Below are positions 45,070-53,398 of a stretch of 64,000 nucleotides of DNA, in pieces. The number at the start of each line of letters is the position of its first letter. The first letter of the stretch is position 1. The stretch is from Gammaproteobacteria bacterium (GTDB lineage Bacteria; Pseudomonadota; Gammaproteobacteria; Arenicellales; Poriferihabitantaceae), in assembly GCA_030432755.1 (NCBI GenBank), contig JAUILZ010000008.1, positions 78,140 to 142,139 of the forward strand, read 5' to 3'. A program made the translations under genes and the position numbers. The notes under the pieces were generated by a model. It was not told the DNA's origin. It saw only the letters and a program-made list of their open reading frames with translations, and ran no database searches.

Positions 45070-45675
45070 TCAGGTTTCCCGCTGGAGGATTTTCATGAAC
45101 GCGAGCGCCTGCTGCTCCATGTCCACGGCCAGGGAACTCACCTTGCTGCGGAAATAGCGGTAGAACAGCAGACTCGGAATGCCCACCGACAGCCCGGCCG
45201 CGGTGGTCACCAGCGCCTCGGAAATGCCTTCCGCGAGCGCCTGGGGATCGCCCACGCCGAACGTCGTGATCGCGGAGAACACCTTTATCATGCCGATCAC
45301 GGTGCCCAGCAGGCCGAGCAGCGGCGTGATATTGGCGATAGTGCCGAGGGTCGGGAGATGCTTTTCGAGGTCATGCACCACGTGGCGACCGGCTTCCTCG
45401 ATGGATTCCTTGATCACCACCCGGTGCTGGTTGGGATTGCGCAGGCCGGCGGCGAGCACTTTCCCCAGGGGAGAGTTTTCCTCGATCTCGTTGATCGTCT
45501 TCGTGTCCAGGTTACCCTTCTTGAGGTGCCGACGAATGCGGTCTAGCAGTTCCGGCGGCGCCACGTCCTTCGATTTCAGCGCGAGCGCCCGCTCGAGGAT
45601 GATCGCCAGCGAAATCACGGAGCACAGCAGGATCGGCCAGATCAGGAAACCCCCGGCCTTTAATAGTTCAAACAT
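45070..45675 (-). CDS. exbB: MotA/TolQ/ExbB proton channel family protein
   Basis: The 201-residue product has three transmembrane helices. One is at about 8-28; two are near 105-125 and 150-172 with the family block ITPLLGLLGTVIGMIKVF and 'TTAAGLSVGIPSLLFYRYF'. A cytoplasmic loop lies between TM1 and TM2. The length is right for ExbB/TolQ. It lies 42 bases after the GT2 gene on the same strand. In many gammaproteobacteria exbB-exbD follow comEC and DUF2062 genes; here those are 15 kb away. Confidence 0.9.
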   Translation of the reverse strand: MFELLKAGGFLIWPILLCSVISLAIILERALALKSKDVAPPELLDRIRRHLKKGNLDTKTINEIEENSPLGKVLAAGLRNPNQHRVVIKESIEEAGRHVVHDLEKHLPTLGTIANITPLLGLLGTVIGMIKVFSAITTFGVGDPQALAEGISEALVTTAAGLSVGIPSLLFYRYFRSKVSSLAVDMEQQALAFMKILQRET

Positions 45676-45717
45676 GTCTGGAGTCGACGAAAACTGTCGG
45701 GAAGGCCGATAGTGTAT

Positions 45718-46722
45718 TCATTTAGCCGGTGAGGGTCTATTGAAACGCCCCAGCCGGCATTGCAACCAGCGCAGCGCGGCGCGCCAGTACAACGGATTGG
45801 CGGCGAGGGCCCGGCGATAGTTGCGCATCGCGCTTTCCGGTCGATTGCGGCGCTGGCAGCCGGCGATGAAATAGTGATAGTCAGCGGCGCTCTGGCGGCC
45901 GCCCCTCGCGGGCTGCGAAGTAACGCGCCTGGCTTCGTCCAGCACCGCTTTCTCGGATTCTCCCCGGCGGCGGCAGTCTCTGGCCGCGGCAATCAGTCGG
46001 GTGGCCTCCTGCTGCAGGTGGCGGCGATTGAAACTGATCGCGCCCGGGGAAGAGTCCGCGCGGTACAGGACCTCGGGCAGACTGGCCACCCTGCCTTCTT
46101 CCACTAGTCGGATCCAGAGGTCGAGGTCCTGGGCGACGCGGAATGCAGTGCGGTATCCCCCGGCGGCAAGATAGGCGTCGCGGCGAAACATCGTGCTGCC
46201 GTGGTGGGGCGGACCGCGCAGGTCGCGAGGATCTTCCGCGGTGAGGCTGGCTGTCACGGCCGCGTCATCCATCACGACCTCGTACAGCAGCTCGCCCTCG
46301 TCGTCCATGAAGTGTGTGCCGGCAGAGATCAGCACCACTTCCGGGTCCGCGTCCAGCATGGCAGCCTGGCGCGCCAGGCGTCCCGGCAGCGAGACATCGC
46401 CAGCATCCTGGCGCGCGATATAGCGGCCTCGCACCGCGCCGCAGCCCACCACCAGGGCGGCCGTGAGCCCCTGGTTGTCCTGGTGGAGCACATGACGACC
46501 GGGAGCCCCGGAACACCAGCGATCCAGGAGTTCAGCGGTGCCATCGGTGGAGCCGTCATTGACGATAACGGTCTCGAAGGCGACGCCCTGCTGCAACGAG
46601 AGGCCTTCCAGGGTTCGGGGAAGAGCGGATGCCCCGTTAAAGACACTCATCACGACGCTGACAACGGGCGGTTGCGCCTCCTGCCCGACCGGCTGCACTC
46701 CGGTATCACTCAACGGATGCAC
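45718..46722 (-). CDS. GT2 glycosyltransferase
   Basis: The 334-residue product has a GT-A domain with VVSVVMSVFNGASALPRTL, FETVIVNDGSTDGTAELL, and the metal site ARQDAGDVSLPGRLARQ (D-A-G-D). The C-terminal 90 residues are helical and contain a TPR-like repeat ending in PLYWRAALRWLQCRLGR. It is the last gene of the wzm-wzt operon and overlaps the preceding GT2 gene by 17 bases. Probable role: building the glycan exported by the ABC transporter. Donor sugar unknown. Confidence 0.83.
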   Translation of the reverse strand: MHPLSDTGVQPVGQEAQPPVVSVVMSVFNGASALPRTLEGLSLQQGVAFETVIVNDGSTDGTAELLDRWCSGAPGRHVLHQDNQGLTAALVVGCGAVRGRYIARQDAGDVSLPGRLARQAAMLDADPEVVLISAGTHFMDDEGELLYEVVMDDAAVTASLTAEDPRDLRGPPHHGSTMFRRDAYLAAGGYRTAFRVAQDLDLWIRLVEEGRVASLPEVLYRADSSPGAISFNRRHLQQEATRLIAAARDCRRRGESEKAVLDEARRVTSQPARGGRQSAADYHYFIAGCQRRNRPESAMRNYRRALAANPLYWRAALRWLQCRLGRFNRPSPAK

Positions 46723-47686
46723 TCCCGGTCGGACCCGAGCGATAGCGGTCGTACCATTCAGAAAGCCGGCCCACGTTTTTCCAGCCGATCAGCGCGGCAG
46801 CGGCGCGGAAAAGCACCAGGTCGGGCGTGGACGGATTGGCGGCCGATTCCCGGGCCAGGTCGAACAGGTCTGCCGCCTCCCGGGCCAGGCCGGCGGCGCC
46901 ACACTGGCGCGCGAGGAGAAAGGCTGCGCGGGAGAAATGGGCCATTTCCGGGGTTTCCCGGATGATTCCCGCCGCGATGGCCGAGTTGTATATGAGACGC
47001 CGCGCCGATGCGCGATCCGCAAGTTTGCGGGTCGTCGACAGCCCTTCGCCGGAAAGTCGCACCGCCCCGTGGTGATGGAATTCGCACAACGCCTCGTCGA
47101 CGAAACACAGCCTGCCGCCGACGGTGGCGATGCGGCTGTCGTACTCCCAGTCCTCCTCCTGGCGCAGAGTCGTCCAGGGACCGGCGCGCTGACAAACGCT
47201 GCGCCGGTAAAGCGGCGTCAGCGTATTCCACCAGCGCCCTGTGAGAAACGACGGCCACATGTGATCGAAGCGTTCGTGAGTCCGCTTTTCCGGGGATTGT
47301 TCGAGCAGGTGGTCGCCCTGGCGATACAGTGTGCGGCAGTACGCCACGTCACTCTCGGGATTTTCCAGCAGCGCCGCCACCTGGCGGGAAAACTTCCCGG
47401 GATACAGAAAGTCGTCACTATCGAGATACTGCAGGAACTCCCCCCGCGCCACCTGCCTGCCCGCTTCGCGCGCACCGCCCGGCCCTGTGTTGTTGATTCG
47501 GAGCGTGCTGACCCTCGAATCCAACGCCATCTCCCGGATGACCTCAGGTGTAGCATCGTCGGAACCGTCATCGACGATGATGACCTCTATCTCCGGGTGG
47601 GTCTGCGACAGCACACTCCGGACAGCGATTTGCAACTGCTCCGGCCGGTTGTAGACCGGGATGATGGTGCTGACGAGGGCGCTCAT
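46706..47686 (-). CDS. GT2 glycosyltransferase
   Basis: The 326-residue product has the family 2 opening VSTIIPVYNRPEQLQIAV, EVIIVDDGSDDATPEVI, and YLDSDDFLYPGKFSRQVAAL with the DxD motif DSDD. Its second half contains QEEDWEYDSRIAT, an acceptor-side motif usual for these enzymes, and a helical tail. It overlaps the GT4 gene upstream by four bases. It shares the operon, and presumably the same glycan, with the two neighbouring transferases. Confidence 0.84.
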   Translation of the reverse strand: MSALVSTIIPVYNRPEQLQIAVRSVLSQTHPEIEVIIVDDGSDDATPEVIREMALDSRVSTLRINNTGPGGAREAGRQVARGEFLQYLDSDDFLYPGKFSRQVAALLENPESDVAYCRTLYRQGDHLLEQSPEKRTHERFDHMWPSFLTGRWWNTLTPLYRRSVCQRAGPWTTLRQEEDWEYDSRIATVGGRLCFVDEALCEFHHHGAVRLSGEGLSTTRKLADRASARRLIYNSAIAAGIIRETPEMAHFSRAAFLLARQCGAAGLAREAADLFDLARESAANPSTPDLVLFRAAAALIGWKNVGRLSEWYDRYRSGPTGSASVE

Positions 47687-49077
47687 GATTCACCGCCGGG
47701 CTCAAGGTCCATCTTCACCGCTTCGGCAAAGAACTTCTCACGTTGTTCGGGAGACATCCCGTGGCGCGCGTGGGGCCATTCTCCGCCCGCTGTCCGGTGT
47801 TGGAACCCGATACCAGTGGCGCGCCGCACACGCTCGGCCAGGCTTGCGCCCAGCAGGCGATCGAGGCGCCCCTGGGAGGGTAGTGGTTCCGGACGGCTGG
47901 GCACCCCTCGGGGTTCACTCTGCAATATGGAATCCAGCGCCCCGGCCCACGCATCCACCGAGATCTCCCTGGAATAGCGCGCGGCGACAAGCTCTCGGCC
48001 GGCATTGGTTAGCCGCTCCACCAGGCCGCGATCTTCGCGCAGGCGCTTCAGACATCGCGCAGCAGCATCCGTGTCGCCCACGTCGAATAGCAGGGCGTTC
48101 TCACCGTCCAGCAGCGCGCCCTCGAGACCGGAGCCCGTGTAGCGGGAACTCACCACCGGCACTCCGGCCGCCATCGCTTCCCAGATGGTGATCGGCCCGG
48201 TTTCCCAGGTGGAATTGACCAGCAATGCTCCTGCCCCAGGCAGGATCTCGCCGACAAGTGTTCCGTGCGCGACCGTGCCGAGAAATTCCACGCTCACCAA
48301 ATCCGTTTCGGGCATGGTCGCGCGAAGCGCCACTGCCTCCGGGCCTTCACCAGCCACCTGGAGGCGCCACAGTTGGCCAGATTCCGCAAGCCGACGGACG
48401 ATGTCCGGCAATTCCAGCACGCGTTTCTGTTCCTGCTCCAGGCGGCCCATCCACAATACGGTATCGGCGGTTCGCTGGTCTTTGGGCACCCCCGGCTGTT
48501 CAACTCCATAGGGAGCGTAAAACACTTGTCCTTCGGAGACGGCTCCTTGCTGAATGGCCAGCGCAGCCGAAAGCCGGTTGGTAGCCACGACACCGTCCAG
48601 GACTTCCGCGTAGTGATGCATCTCCCTGAAATAATCTCCCTCGATTCCGTGTACCGACATCACTAACCGGGCAGCGGTACGACGATGCCATCTGAGCCAA
48701 TGTACCGCTTCGAGCGCATCGCCAACGTTTGCCGACAGCACCAGGTCGGGCTCGACGTCTTCGACTGCCCGGCTGATTGCCTCGATGCGGCCGGTGTTGC
48801 TGCCGGAGTGATTCCGGATCTCCACTACATGGGACCAGGGATGGAGATTGAGATAGGGCCCGGGTTGATGAGCCCTGCCTGACACGAGACCCAGCGTCAC
48901 CTCCGCGCCGCGCGCTTCGAGTCCAGGCAACAGATAGTCTAGCCAGTTCTGGACACCGCCCAGGGTGTAGGCGGAGGGGGCGATGACCAGCAGTTTACTA
49001 TTGGCAAGGGTTTGCACCGGGCTACCGGAAGCGGCGGGTGAACGTTGCCTTGTCAAAGTGCAATTGCGGTCCGGCAT
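47683..49077 (-). CDS. Glycosyltransferase family 4
   Basis: The 464-residue GT-B protein opens (after about 28 residues of leader) with LLVIAPSAYTLGGVQNWL, the glycine-rich acceptor loop. Its donor domain has VLWMGRLEQEQKRVLELPD and a PITIWEAMAAGVPVVSSRYTGS segment with the E-x7-E-like element. It starts 19 bases after the wzt stop. The N-terminal 25 residues are not conserved-looking, and the start could be an internal GTG or ATG. Role: sugar transfer in the ABC-exported polysaccharide pathway. Confidence 0.83.
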   Translation of the reverse strand: MPDRNCTLTRQRSPAASGSPVQTLANSKLLVIAPSAYTLGGVQNWLDYLLPGLEARGAEVTLGLVSGRAHQPGPYLNLHPWSHVVEIRNHSGSNTGRIEAISRAVEDVEPDLVLSANVGDALEAVHWLRWHRRTAARLVMSVHGIEGDYFREMHHYAEVLDGVVATNRLSAALAIQQGAVSEGQVFYAPYGVEQPGVPKDQRTADTVLWMGRLEQEQKRVLELPDIVRRLAESGQLWRLQVAGEGPEAVALRATMPETDLVSVEFLGTVAHGTLVGEILPGAGALLVNSTWETGPITIWEAMAAGVPVVSSRYTGSGLEGALLDGENALLFDVGDTDAAARCLKRLREDRGLVERLTNAGRELVAARYSREISVDAWAGALDSILQSEPRGVPSRPEPLPSQGRLDRLLGASLAERVRRATGIGFQHRTAGGEWPHARHGMSPEQREKFFAEAVKMDLEPGGES

Positions 49078-49096
49078 CTCCGCTGCCTGGTGATCG

Positions 49097-50356
49097 TCAA
49101 GCTGGGCCGATCCCTGCTTGCGTCAGGATCCCGTCCGAGAGGACACGTGCTTCGCTATGCACCGGCGCATTCAGCATCGGCCGGATTCTTTGAGACAGGC
49201 CACCATACTGGTCGACGGGGCGGGGAACCGTCAGCAGGGGTATCTTGTTGGTCTGGGTCACCAGATCCCCCCTGTTCACATAACCGGACAATGTGATCAG
49301 GTATTCGCCGCTGCCCAGGGGGCCAGCGGCAACGCGGTAGCGAAACTCCACTTCGGTCCCTGCAGCGCCCTCTATGCCGGTCTCGGGCGGCGCCATGTAG
49401 TGGATCAATTCTATTCCACGGTCGTTCTCGATGGAAAAATCAAGGCGAAAGACTTCGACATCCCGCTGCAAATGGCAACGCACGGTCATGCGGATGTCCA
49501 TGGAGTCGCGGTTGGCAGCATCAAGCTCGGCTTCCAGGTGCGTTATGGTTACGCGCCCGTCACCGTAGCCAGTAATCGACCCATCGGACCGGTTGGCAGC
49601 AAGGTAGAGGTCTATTGCCCGGGGTGTATCACCATAGTACTTCAGTTCCCCGAACTCCAGGTAAAGGCACTTGCTGGTTAGCGACTGTACGGTATCCATG
49701 CTGTGGCTGACGAACAGGACCGTTGTACCACCTTCCACCAGTTCACGAAGCTTGCGCAGGCACTTGCGCTGGAACGCGACATCTCCTACTGCAAGGACTT
49801 CATCCACGATCAGGATGTCCGGTTCGATATGCGCGGAGACGGAAAAGGCCAGCCTGACGAGCATACCGCTGGAATAACGTTTTACCGGCGTGTCCAGGAA
49901 ATTTTCCACCTCGGCAAACTCCACGATGCGATCCAGTTTCTCCTGGATTTCCCTGCGCTTCATGCCCAGTATGGCGCCGTTGAGAAAGACATTCTCCCTG
50001 CCTGTAAGTTCGGGGTGAAAACCCGTGCCCACTTCCAGCAGGCCTGCCATCCTGCCGCGGTATTCGATCTCGCCGCGGGTTGGCGTCGCGATCCGGCAGA
50101 GCAACTTGAGCAACGTGCTCTTGCCAGCGCCGTTCTTGCCGATAACACCCACTGCCTGCCCGCGTTCCACCGAGAACGAGACATCGTTGAGCGCCCAGAA
50201 CAGGTCTACGGAGGCGCTGGATTCAGACCTGACACGTCGCCGAAGCGGGGATCTGAACCAGGATGCAAGAAGCTCGCGAAAATCCCCGTGGGCGGTTACT
50301 CCCCTGCCAAGCCGGTATTGCTTGGATAGCCCCCTGATCTCGATTGCGTTGGTCAT
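49097..50356 (-). CDS. wzt: Wzt, polysaccharide ABC transporter ATP-binding subunit with C-terminal carbohydrate-binding domain
   Basis: The 419-residue product starts at ATG 50356 (the longer open frame is antisense read-through of wzm). It has Walker A GKNGAGKST (about 75-83), the signature YSSGML, Walker B ILIVDEVLAVGD, and the switch VLFVSHS. An extension of about 150 residues follows (about 265-419) containing the beta-rich VRCHLQRDVEVFRLDFSIEN and GSGEYLITLSGYV. Such extensions in Wzt bind the terminal cap of the exported O-polysaccharide. It overlaps wzm by four bases. Confidence 0.92.
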   Translation of the reverse strand: MTNAIEIRGLSKQYRLGRGVTAHGDFRELLASWFRSPLRRRVRSESSASVDLFWALNDVSFSVERGQAVGVIGKNGAGKSTLLKLLCRIATPTRGEIEYRGRMAGLLEVGTGFHPELTGRENVFLNGAILGMKRREIQEKLDRIVEFAEVENFLDTPVKRYSSGMLVRLAFSVSAHIEPDILIVDEVLAVGDVAFQRKCLRKLRELVEGGTTVLFVSHSMDTVQSLTSKCLYLEFGELKYYGDTPRAIDLYLAANRSDGSITGYGDGRVTITHLEAELDAANRDSMDIRMTVRCHLQRDVEVFRLDFSIENDRGIELIHYMAPPETGIEGAAGTEVEFRYRVAAGPLGSGEYLITLSGYVNRGDLVTQTNKIPLLTVPRPVDQYGGLSQRIRPMLNAPVHSEARVLSDGILTQAGIGPA

Positions 50357-51210
50357 ATCACGTCGGCGAATCGTTGCTCTACCTTGCGGTAGTACTTCAG
50401 TCCGACATAGAAGATTGCGGAGGCATAAACCAGCGAGATCAGCAACACCGCGATACTTACGGGCTTGTCGAGAAACGCCGCGCGAAAACCGTCCACGAAA
50501 CCGGTCATGGGATTGAGGTATAGCAACCAGCGCCAGCTCTCCGGGATAAAGCTGGGGGGATAGACCACGGGCGTAATGTACATCCAGATCTGCACCATGA
50601 ATGGCACGACGAAGCGGAAATCCCGGTAGCTGACCGTAATCGCCGAAATCGCGGTACCGATTCCCAGGGCGACAAGCGCCATGCCAACAAGGCACAGCGG
50701 CAGAAACACGAGACTGGCGCCCGGGGAAACCCCGTACAGCGCCATCAACAGCACCAGTATGACGCTGGCAATAGCGAGATCCACGAAAGGACTGCCCACC
50801 GACGACAGAGGCACCAGGAGACGGGGAAAGTAGATTTTGCTCACCATCTGCGCTGATCCGACGGTGGCGGCGGAACCGCTGGACACGACGGTGGAAAAGA
50901 ACATCCAGGGCAGCAGCCCCGAAAATACGAACACCGGGTAGGGATAGCCCTCGGACGGAATATTGGCGAGACGGCCGAATATCACCGTGAATATCAGCAT
51001 ACTCACCAGGGGCTGCAGAATCGCCCAGGAAGCGCCCAGCACCGTCTGCCGGTAACGCACCTTGATGTCCCTGCGGCACAGGGCCCAGAACAGTTCCCTG
51101 TAATCCCAAAGCTCGGCGAAATCGATGCGGCGCCATCCCTCCACGGGGCGTATCACCGTGACGGGGAGAGACTCGGTAGGAGGTGGAGAGATTCCGGCGG
51201 AGCCTGACAT
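50353..51210 (-). CDS. wzm: Wzm, polysaccharide ABC-2 type permease
   Basis: The 285-residue product has six predicted transmembrane helices and the family marks 'YRELFWALCRRDIKVRYRQTVLGASWAILQP' region (about 37-67), FPRLLVPLSSV, and NPMTGFVDGFRAAFLDK. It forms the channel that flips a completed lipid-linked polysaccharide to the periplasm. First gene of the operon wzm-wzt-GT4-GT2-GT2. An extended -10 element is 38 bases before the start. Confidence 0.92.
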   Translation of the reverse strand: MSGSAGISPPPTESLPVTVIRPVEGWRRIDFAELWDYRELFWALCRRDIKVRYRQTVLGASWAILQPLVSMLIFTVIFGRLANIPSEGYPYPVFVFSGLLPWMFFSTVVSSGSAATVGSAQMVSKIYFPRLLVPLSSVGSPFVDLAIASVILVLLMALYGVSPGASLVFLPLCLVGMALVALGIGTAISAITVSYRDFRFVVPFMVQIWMYITPVVYPPSFIPESWRWLLYLNPMTGFVDGFRAAFLDKPVSIAVLLISLVYASAIFYVGLKYYRKVEQRFADVI

Positions 51211-51247
51211 GCAATAGGGTGAAAGCCGGAACGGCAGGAAGTCGAAA

Positions 51248-51256
51248 ATTATAGCA
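51248..51256 (-). promoter_or_regulatory. Extended -10 promoter element for wzm
   Basis: The minus strand reads TGCTATAAT, a perfect TGn-TATAAT. Transcription would begin near 51241 and give a leader of about 30 bases. No -35 match is seen, which extended -10 promoters tolerate. Confidence 0.6.
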
Positions 51257-51272
51257 TACCGCCACTTGCCGT

Positions 51273-51278
51273 TATAAT
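51273..51278 (+). promoter_or_regulatory. -10 element for the atl-pdxA-rsmA run
   Basis: TATAAT is a perfect consensus hexamer. It overlaps the first in-frame ATG of atl (51277), so if it is used translation must begin further in, at GTG 51313. No good -35 box is present. Confidence 0.45.
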
Positions 51279-51312
51279 GACCTCGCCTGCGGCGCAGCCC
51301 TGTCCGAAAACA

Positions 51313-51690
51313 GTGAAAATCCCGAACTCATCGCGCGAACTGGTCCCTGACCCGCCTGGGGAAAGTCTTTACAACCGCATCTACAAGGTGGTCCGCCGCA
51401 TCCCGCCAGGGCAGGTGGCGAGCTATGGCCGCATCGCGCGCATGGTGCGCACGGGGCCGCGCCAGGTGGGATATGCCATGGCGGCGCTGACTTCCGACCA
51501 GGACGTGCCGTGGCACCGCGTGATCAACAGCCGCGGAGAAATCAGTGCACGCAAGGACGGTGGTTCGGACGCGCGCCAACGGAATCTGTTGCTGGCCGAG
51601 GGCGTCGTGTTCGACGCCCGCGGGCGGGTGGACTTCGACCGATTTGGCTGGATCGAAGCCGAGTTGCACTGGCTGGAGGAAGAGTCATGA
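51313..51690 (+). CDS. atl: Alkyltransferase-like (ATL) protein, MGMT family
   Basis: ATL proteins bind O6-alkylguanine in DNA and flag it for nucleotide excision repair, without removing the alkyl group. The sequence has the MGMT DNA-binding domain (IYKVVRRIPPGQVASYGRIA), but the catalytic PCHRV is P-W-H-R-V-I-N, with Trp in place of the reactive Cys. I chose GTG 51313 (125 residues), because the longer ATG 51277 form overlaps a perfect -10 hexamer. It overlaps the protease gene by four bases and heads a plus-strand run to rsmA. Confidence 0.85.
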   Translation: MKIPNSSRELVPDPPGESLYNRIYKVVRRIPPGQVASYGRIARMVRTGPRQVGYAMAALTSDQDVPWHRVINSRGEISARKDGGSDARQRNLLLAEGVVFDARGRVDFDRFGWIEAELHWLEEES

Positions 51691-52376
51691 CTGCAATCAG
51701 TAGACACTGGGGCAACGGTATAGCGCTGCTGGTCGCCTGGCTGGCGCTGCCGCTGATTTCCATTGCCGAGGACTCGCTCCAGCTCGTCGTCACGGGCAGT
51801 TCCCGGGCCATCGTGCTGGTGAACGGGGAGCGCCTTGTGCTGCGCGTTGGCGAGGAATCCCATCCCCGCGTTCGTCTAGTATCAGCTGATTCCGACCAGG
51901 CCGTCCTCCATATCGATGGCGATGAACACGTGCTTGAGACGGGCAGCGTGGCGGCGCCGGTACTGCTGGATGATCACCATGTCGACGATACGGCTGTGGA
52001 TAGTGGTCCAGCAGCGATTACCCTTTGGGCGGAGCCGAACGGGTTTTTCTTTGCCAATGGCGCGGTCAACCGTCGCAGCACCCGGTTCCTCGTGGACACC
52101 GGCGCCAACACCGTCACCCTCAGCAGCGTCCAGGCCGACCGCCTGGGCGTAGACTACCAGGAGGGACGCAATGGCTTTGCCGCCACGGCATCCGGGGTGA
52201 CGCCGATCAAGTCCATCACCCTCGACCGGGTCACCGTGGAAGGCATAACGCTGCGCAACATCGCCGCCAATGTCGTGCCCGGGAATTTTCCGGAGTACCC
52301 GCTACTCGGCGCCTCGTTCCTTGGTCAGCTCAACATGACGCGCTCCGGCAACCGGATGGAACTGAGCCGGCGCTGA
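51687..52376 (+). CDS. Retroviral-type aspartic protease (TIGR02281-like), membrane or periplasmic
   Basis: The 229-residue product starts at ATG 51687, inside the atl stop region. A hydrophobic segment at about 10-27 acts as a signal or anchor. The C-terminal domain (about 115-225) holds the single active-site motif FLVDTGANTVTLSS and the PLLGASFLGQL block, typical of retropepsin-like bacterial proteases that function as dimers. The central region (about 30-110) is unassigned. The adjoining pdxA starts eight bases downstream. Substrates unknown. Confidence 0.82.
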   Translation: MTAISRHWGNGIALLVAWLALPLISIAEDSLQLVVTGSSRAIVLVNGERLVLRVGEESHPRVRLVSADSDQAVLHIDGDEHVLETGSVAAPVLLDDHHVDDTAVDSGPAAITLWAEPNGFFFANGAVNRRSTRFLVDTGANTVTLSSVQADRLGVDYQEGRNGFAATASGVTPIKSITLDRVTVEGITLRNIAANVVPGNFPEYPLLGASFLGQLNMTRSGNRMELSRR

Positions 52377-52384
52377 ATCTCCCC

Positions 52385-53398
52385 GTGGGCAGTCAAACTC
52401 TACCCCGCATTGTCATCACCGCGGGCGATCCCGCCGGGATCGGCCCGGATATTGTCGCTGACGCACTCGACCGCGACTATGCGGCGGCAATCGCGGTGCT
52501 CGGAGACCCCGGAGTGATCGCGGATCGTGCGCGGCAGATCGGGAAGGCGGTCACTGTCTCGGAGTGTGACAGGGGCGAGTTCCTGCCGCATCGACCCGGC
52601 AACATTCGCGTGACGCCCGTATCGGTGTCATCCCCGGTCTCCGCGGGCCGCCTCGACCCCGCCAACGCAGCCGCCGTGATCGCCACCATCGACACCGCCA
52701 CCGACCTGTGCCTCGCAGGCGATGCCGACGCCATGGTGACCGCGCCGGTACACAAGGCGGTCATCAACGACGCTGGCATCGCGTTCCGGGGCCATACCGA
52801 GTGGATCGCCGAGCGGGTGGGAAACGCGCTCCCGGTGATGATGCTCGCGGGCCCGAAGCTGCGCGTCTGTCTCGCAACGACGCATTTGCCGCTCTCGGCG
52901 GTTCCGGGCGCCATCAATGCGGAACTGCTGTCCCGGATCCTGGAAATCATGGACCGCGACATCGGCCGCCTGTATGGCATCGGCCGTCCGCGCATCGGCG
53001 TACTCGGGCTGAACCCCCATGCTGGCGAAGGCGGCTACCTGGGACGCGAGGAGATCGAGATCATTACTCCAACACTGGAATCTCTCCGCTCCGAGGGCAT
53101 GTGCCTCACTGGCCCACTTCCAGCCGATACCGCGTTCACTCCGGGAGTGCTTGATGAACTGGATGCGGTGCTCGCGATGTACCACGACCAGGGCCTGCCG
53201 GTGATCAAGCACCAGGGTTTCGGCGACGTGGTCAACGTCACCCTGGGTCTTCCATTGATCCGCACCTCGGTGGACCACGGCACCGCGCTGGAACTTGCGG
53301 GTACCGGCGAGGCCAGCGCGGACAGTATGGTTGCCGCGATTGAACTGGCCATCGCGTTTGCGCGCAACGCTGCTCCAGCTAACCAGGCCGGACAGTGA
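52385..53398 (+). CDS. pdxA: 4-hydroxythreonine-4-phosphate dehydrogenase
   Basis: PdxA acts in the DXP-dependent pathway of pyridoxal 5'-phosphate synthesis. The GTG at 52385 gives 337 residues beginning just before PRIVITAGDPAGIGPDI, the proper family start; the longer open frame lies inside the protease gene. Metal and substrate residues are visible in FRGHTEWIAE, GLNPHAGEGGYLG, MYHDQGLPVIKHQGF and VDHGTALELAG. It overlaps rsmA by four bases. In many gammaproteobacteria surA precedes pdxA; here the neighbour is the aspartic protease. Confidence 0.95.
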   Translation: MGSQTLPRIVITAGDPAGIGPDIVADALDRDYAAAIAVLGDPGVIADRARQIGKAVTVSECDRGEFLPHRPGNIRVTPVSVSSPVSAGRLDPANAAAVIATIDTATDLCLAGDADAMVTAPVHKAVINDAGIAFRGHTEWIAERVGNALPVMMLAGPKLRVCLATTHLPLSAVPGAINAELLSRILEIMDRDIGRLYGIGRPRIGVLGLNPHAGEGGYLGREEIEIITPTLESLRSEGMCLTGPLPADTAFTPGVLDELDAVLAMYHDQGLPVIKHQGFGDVVNVTLGLPLIRTSVDHGTALELAGTGEASADSMVAAIELAIAFARNAAPANQAGQ

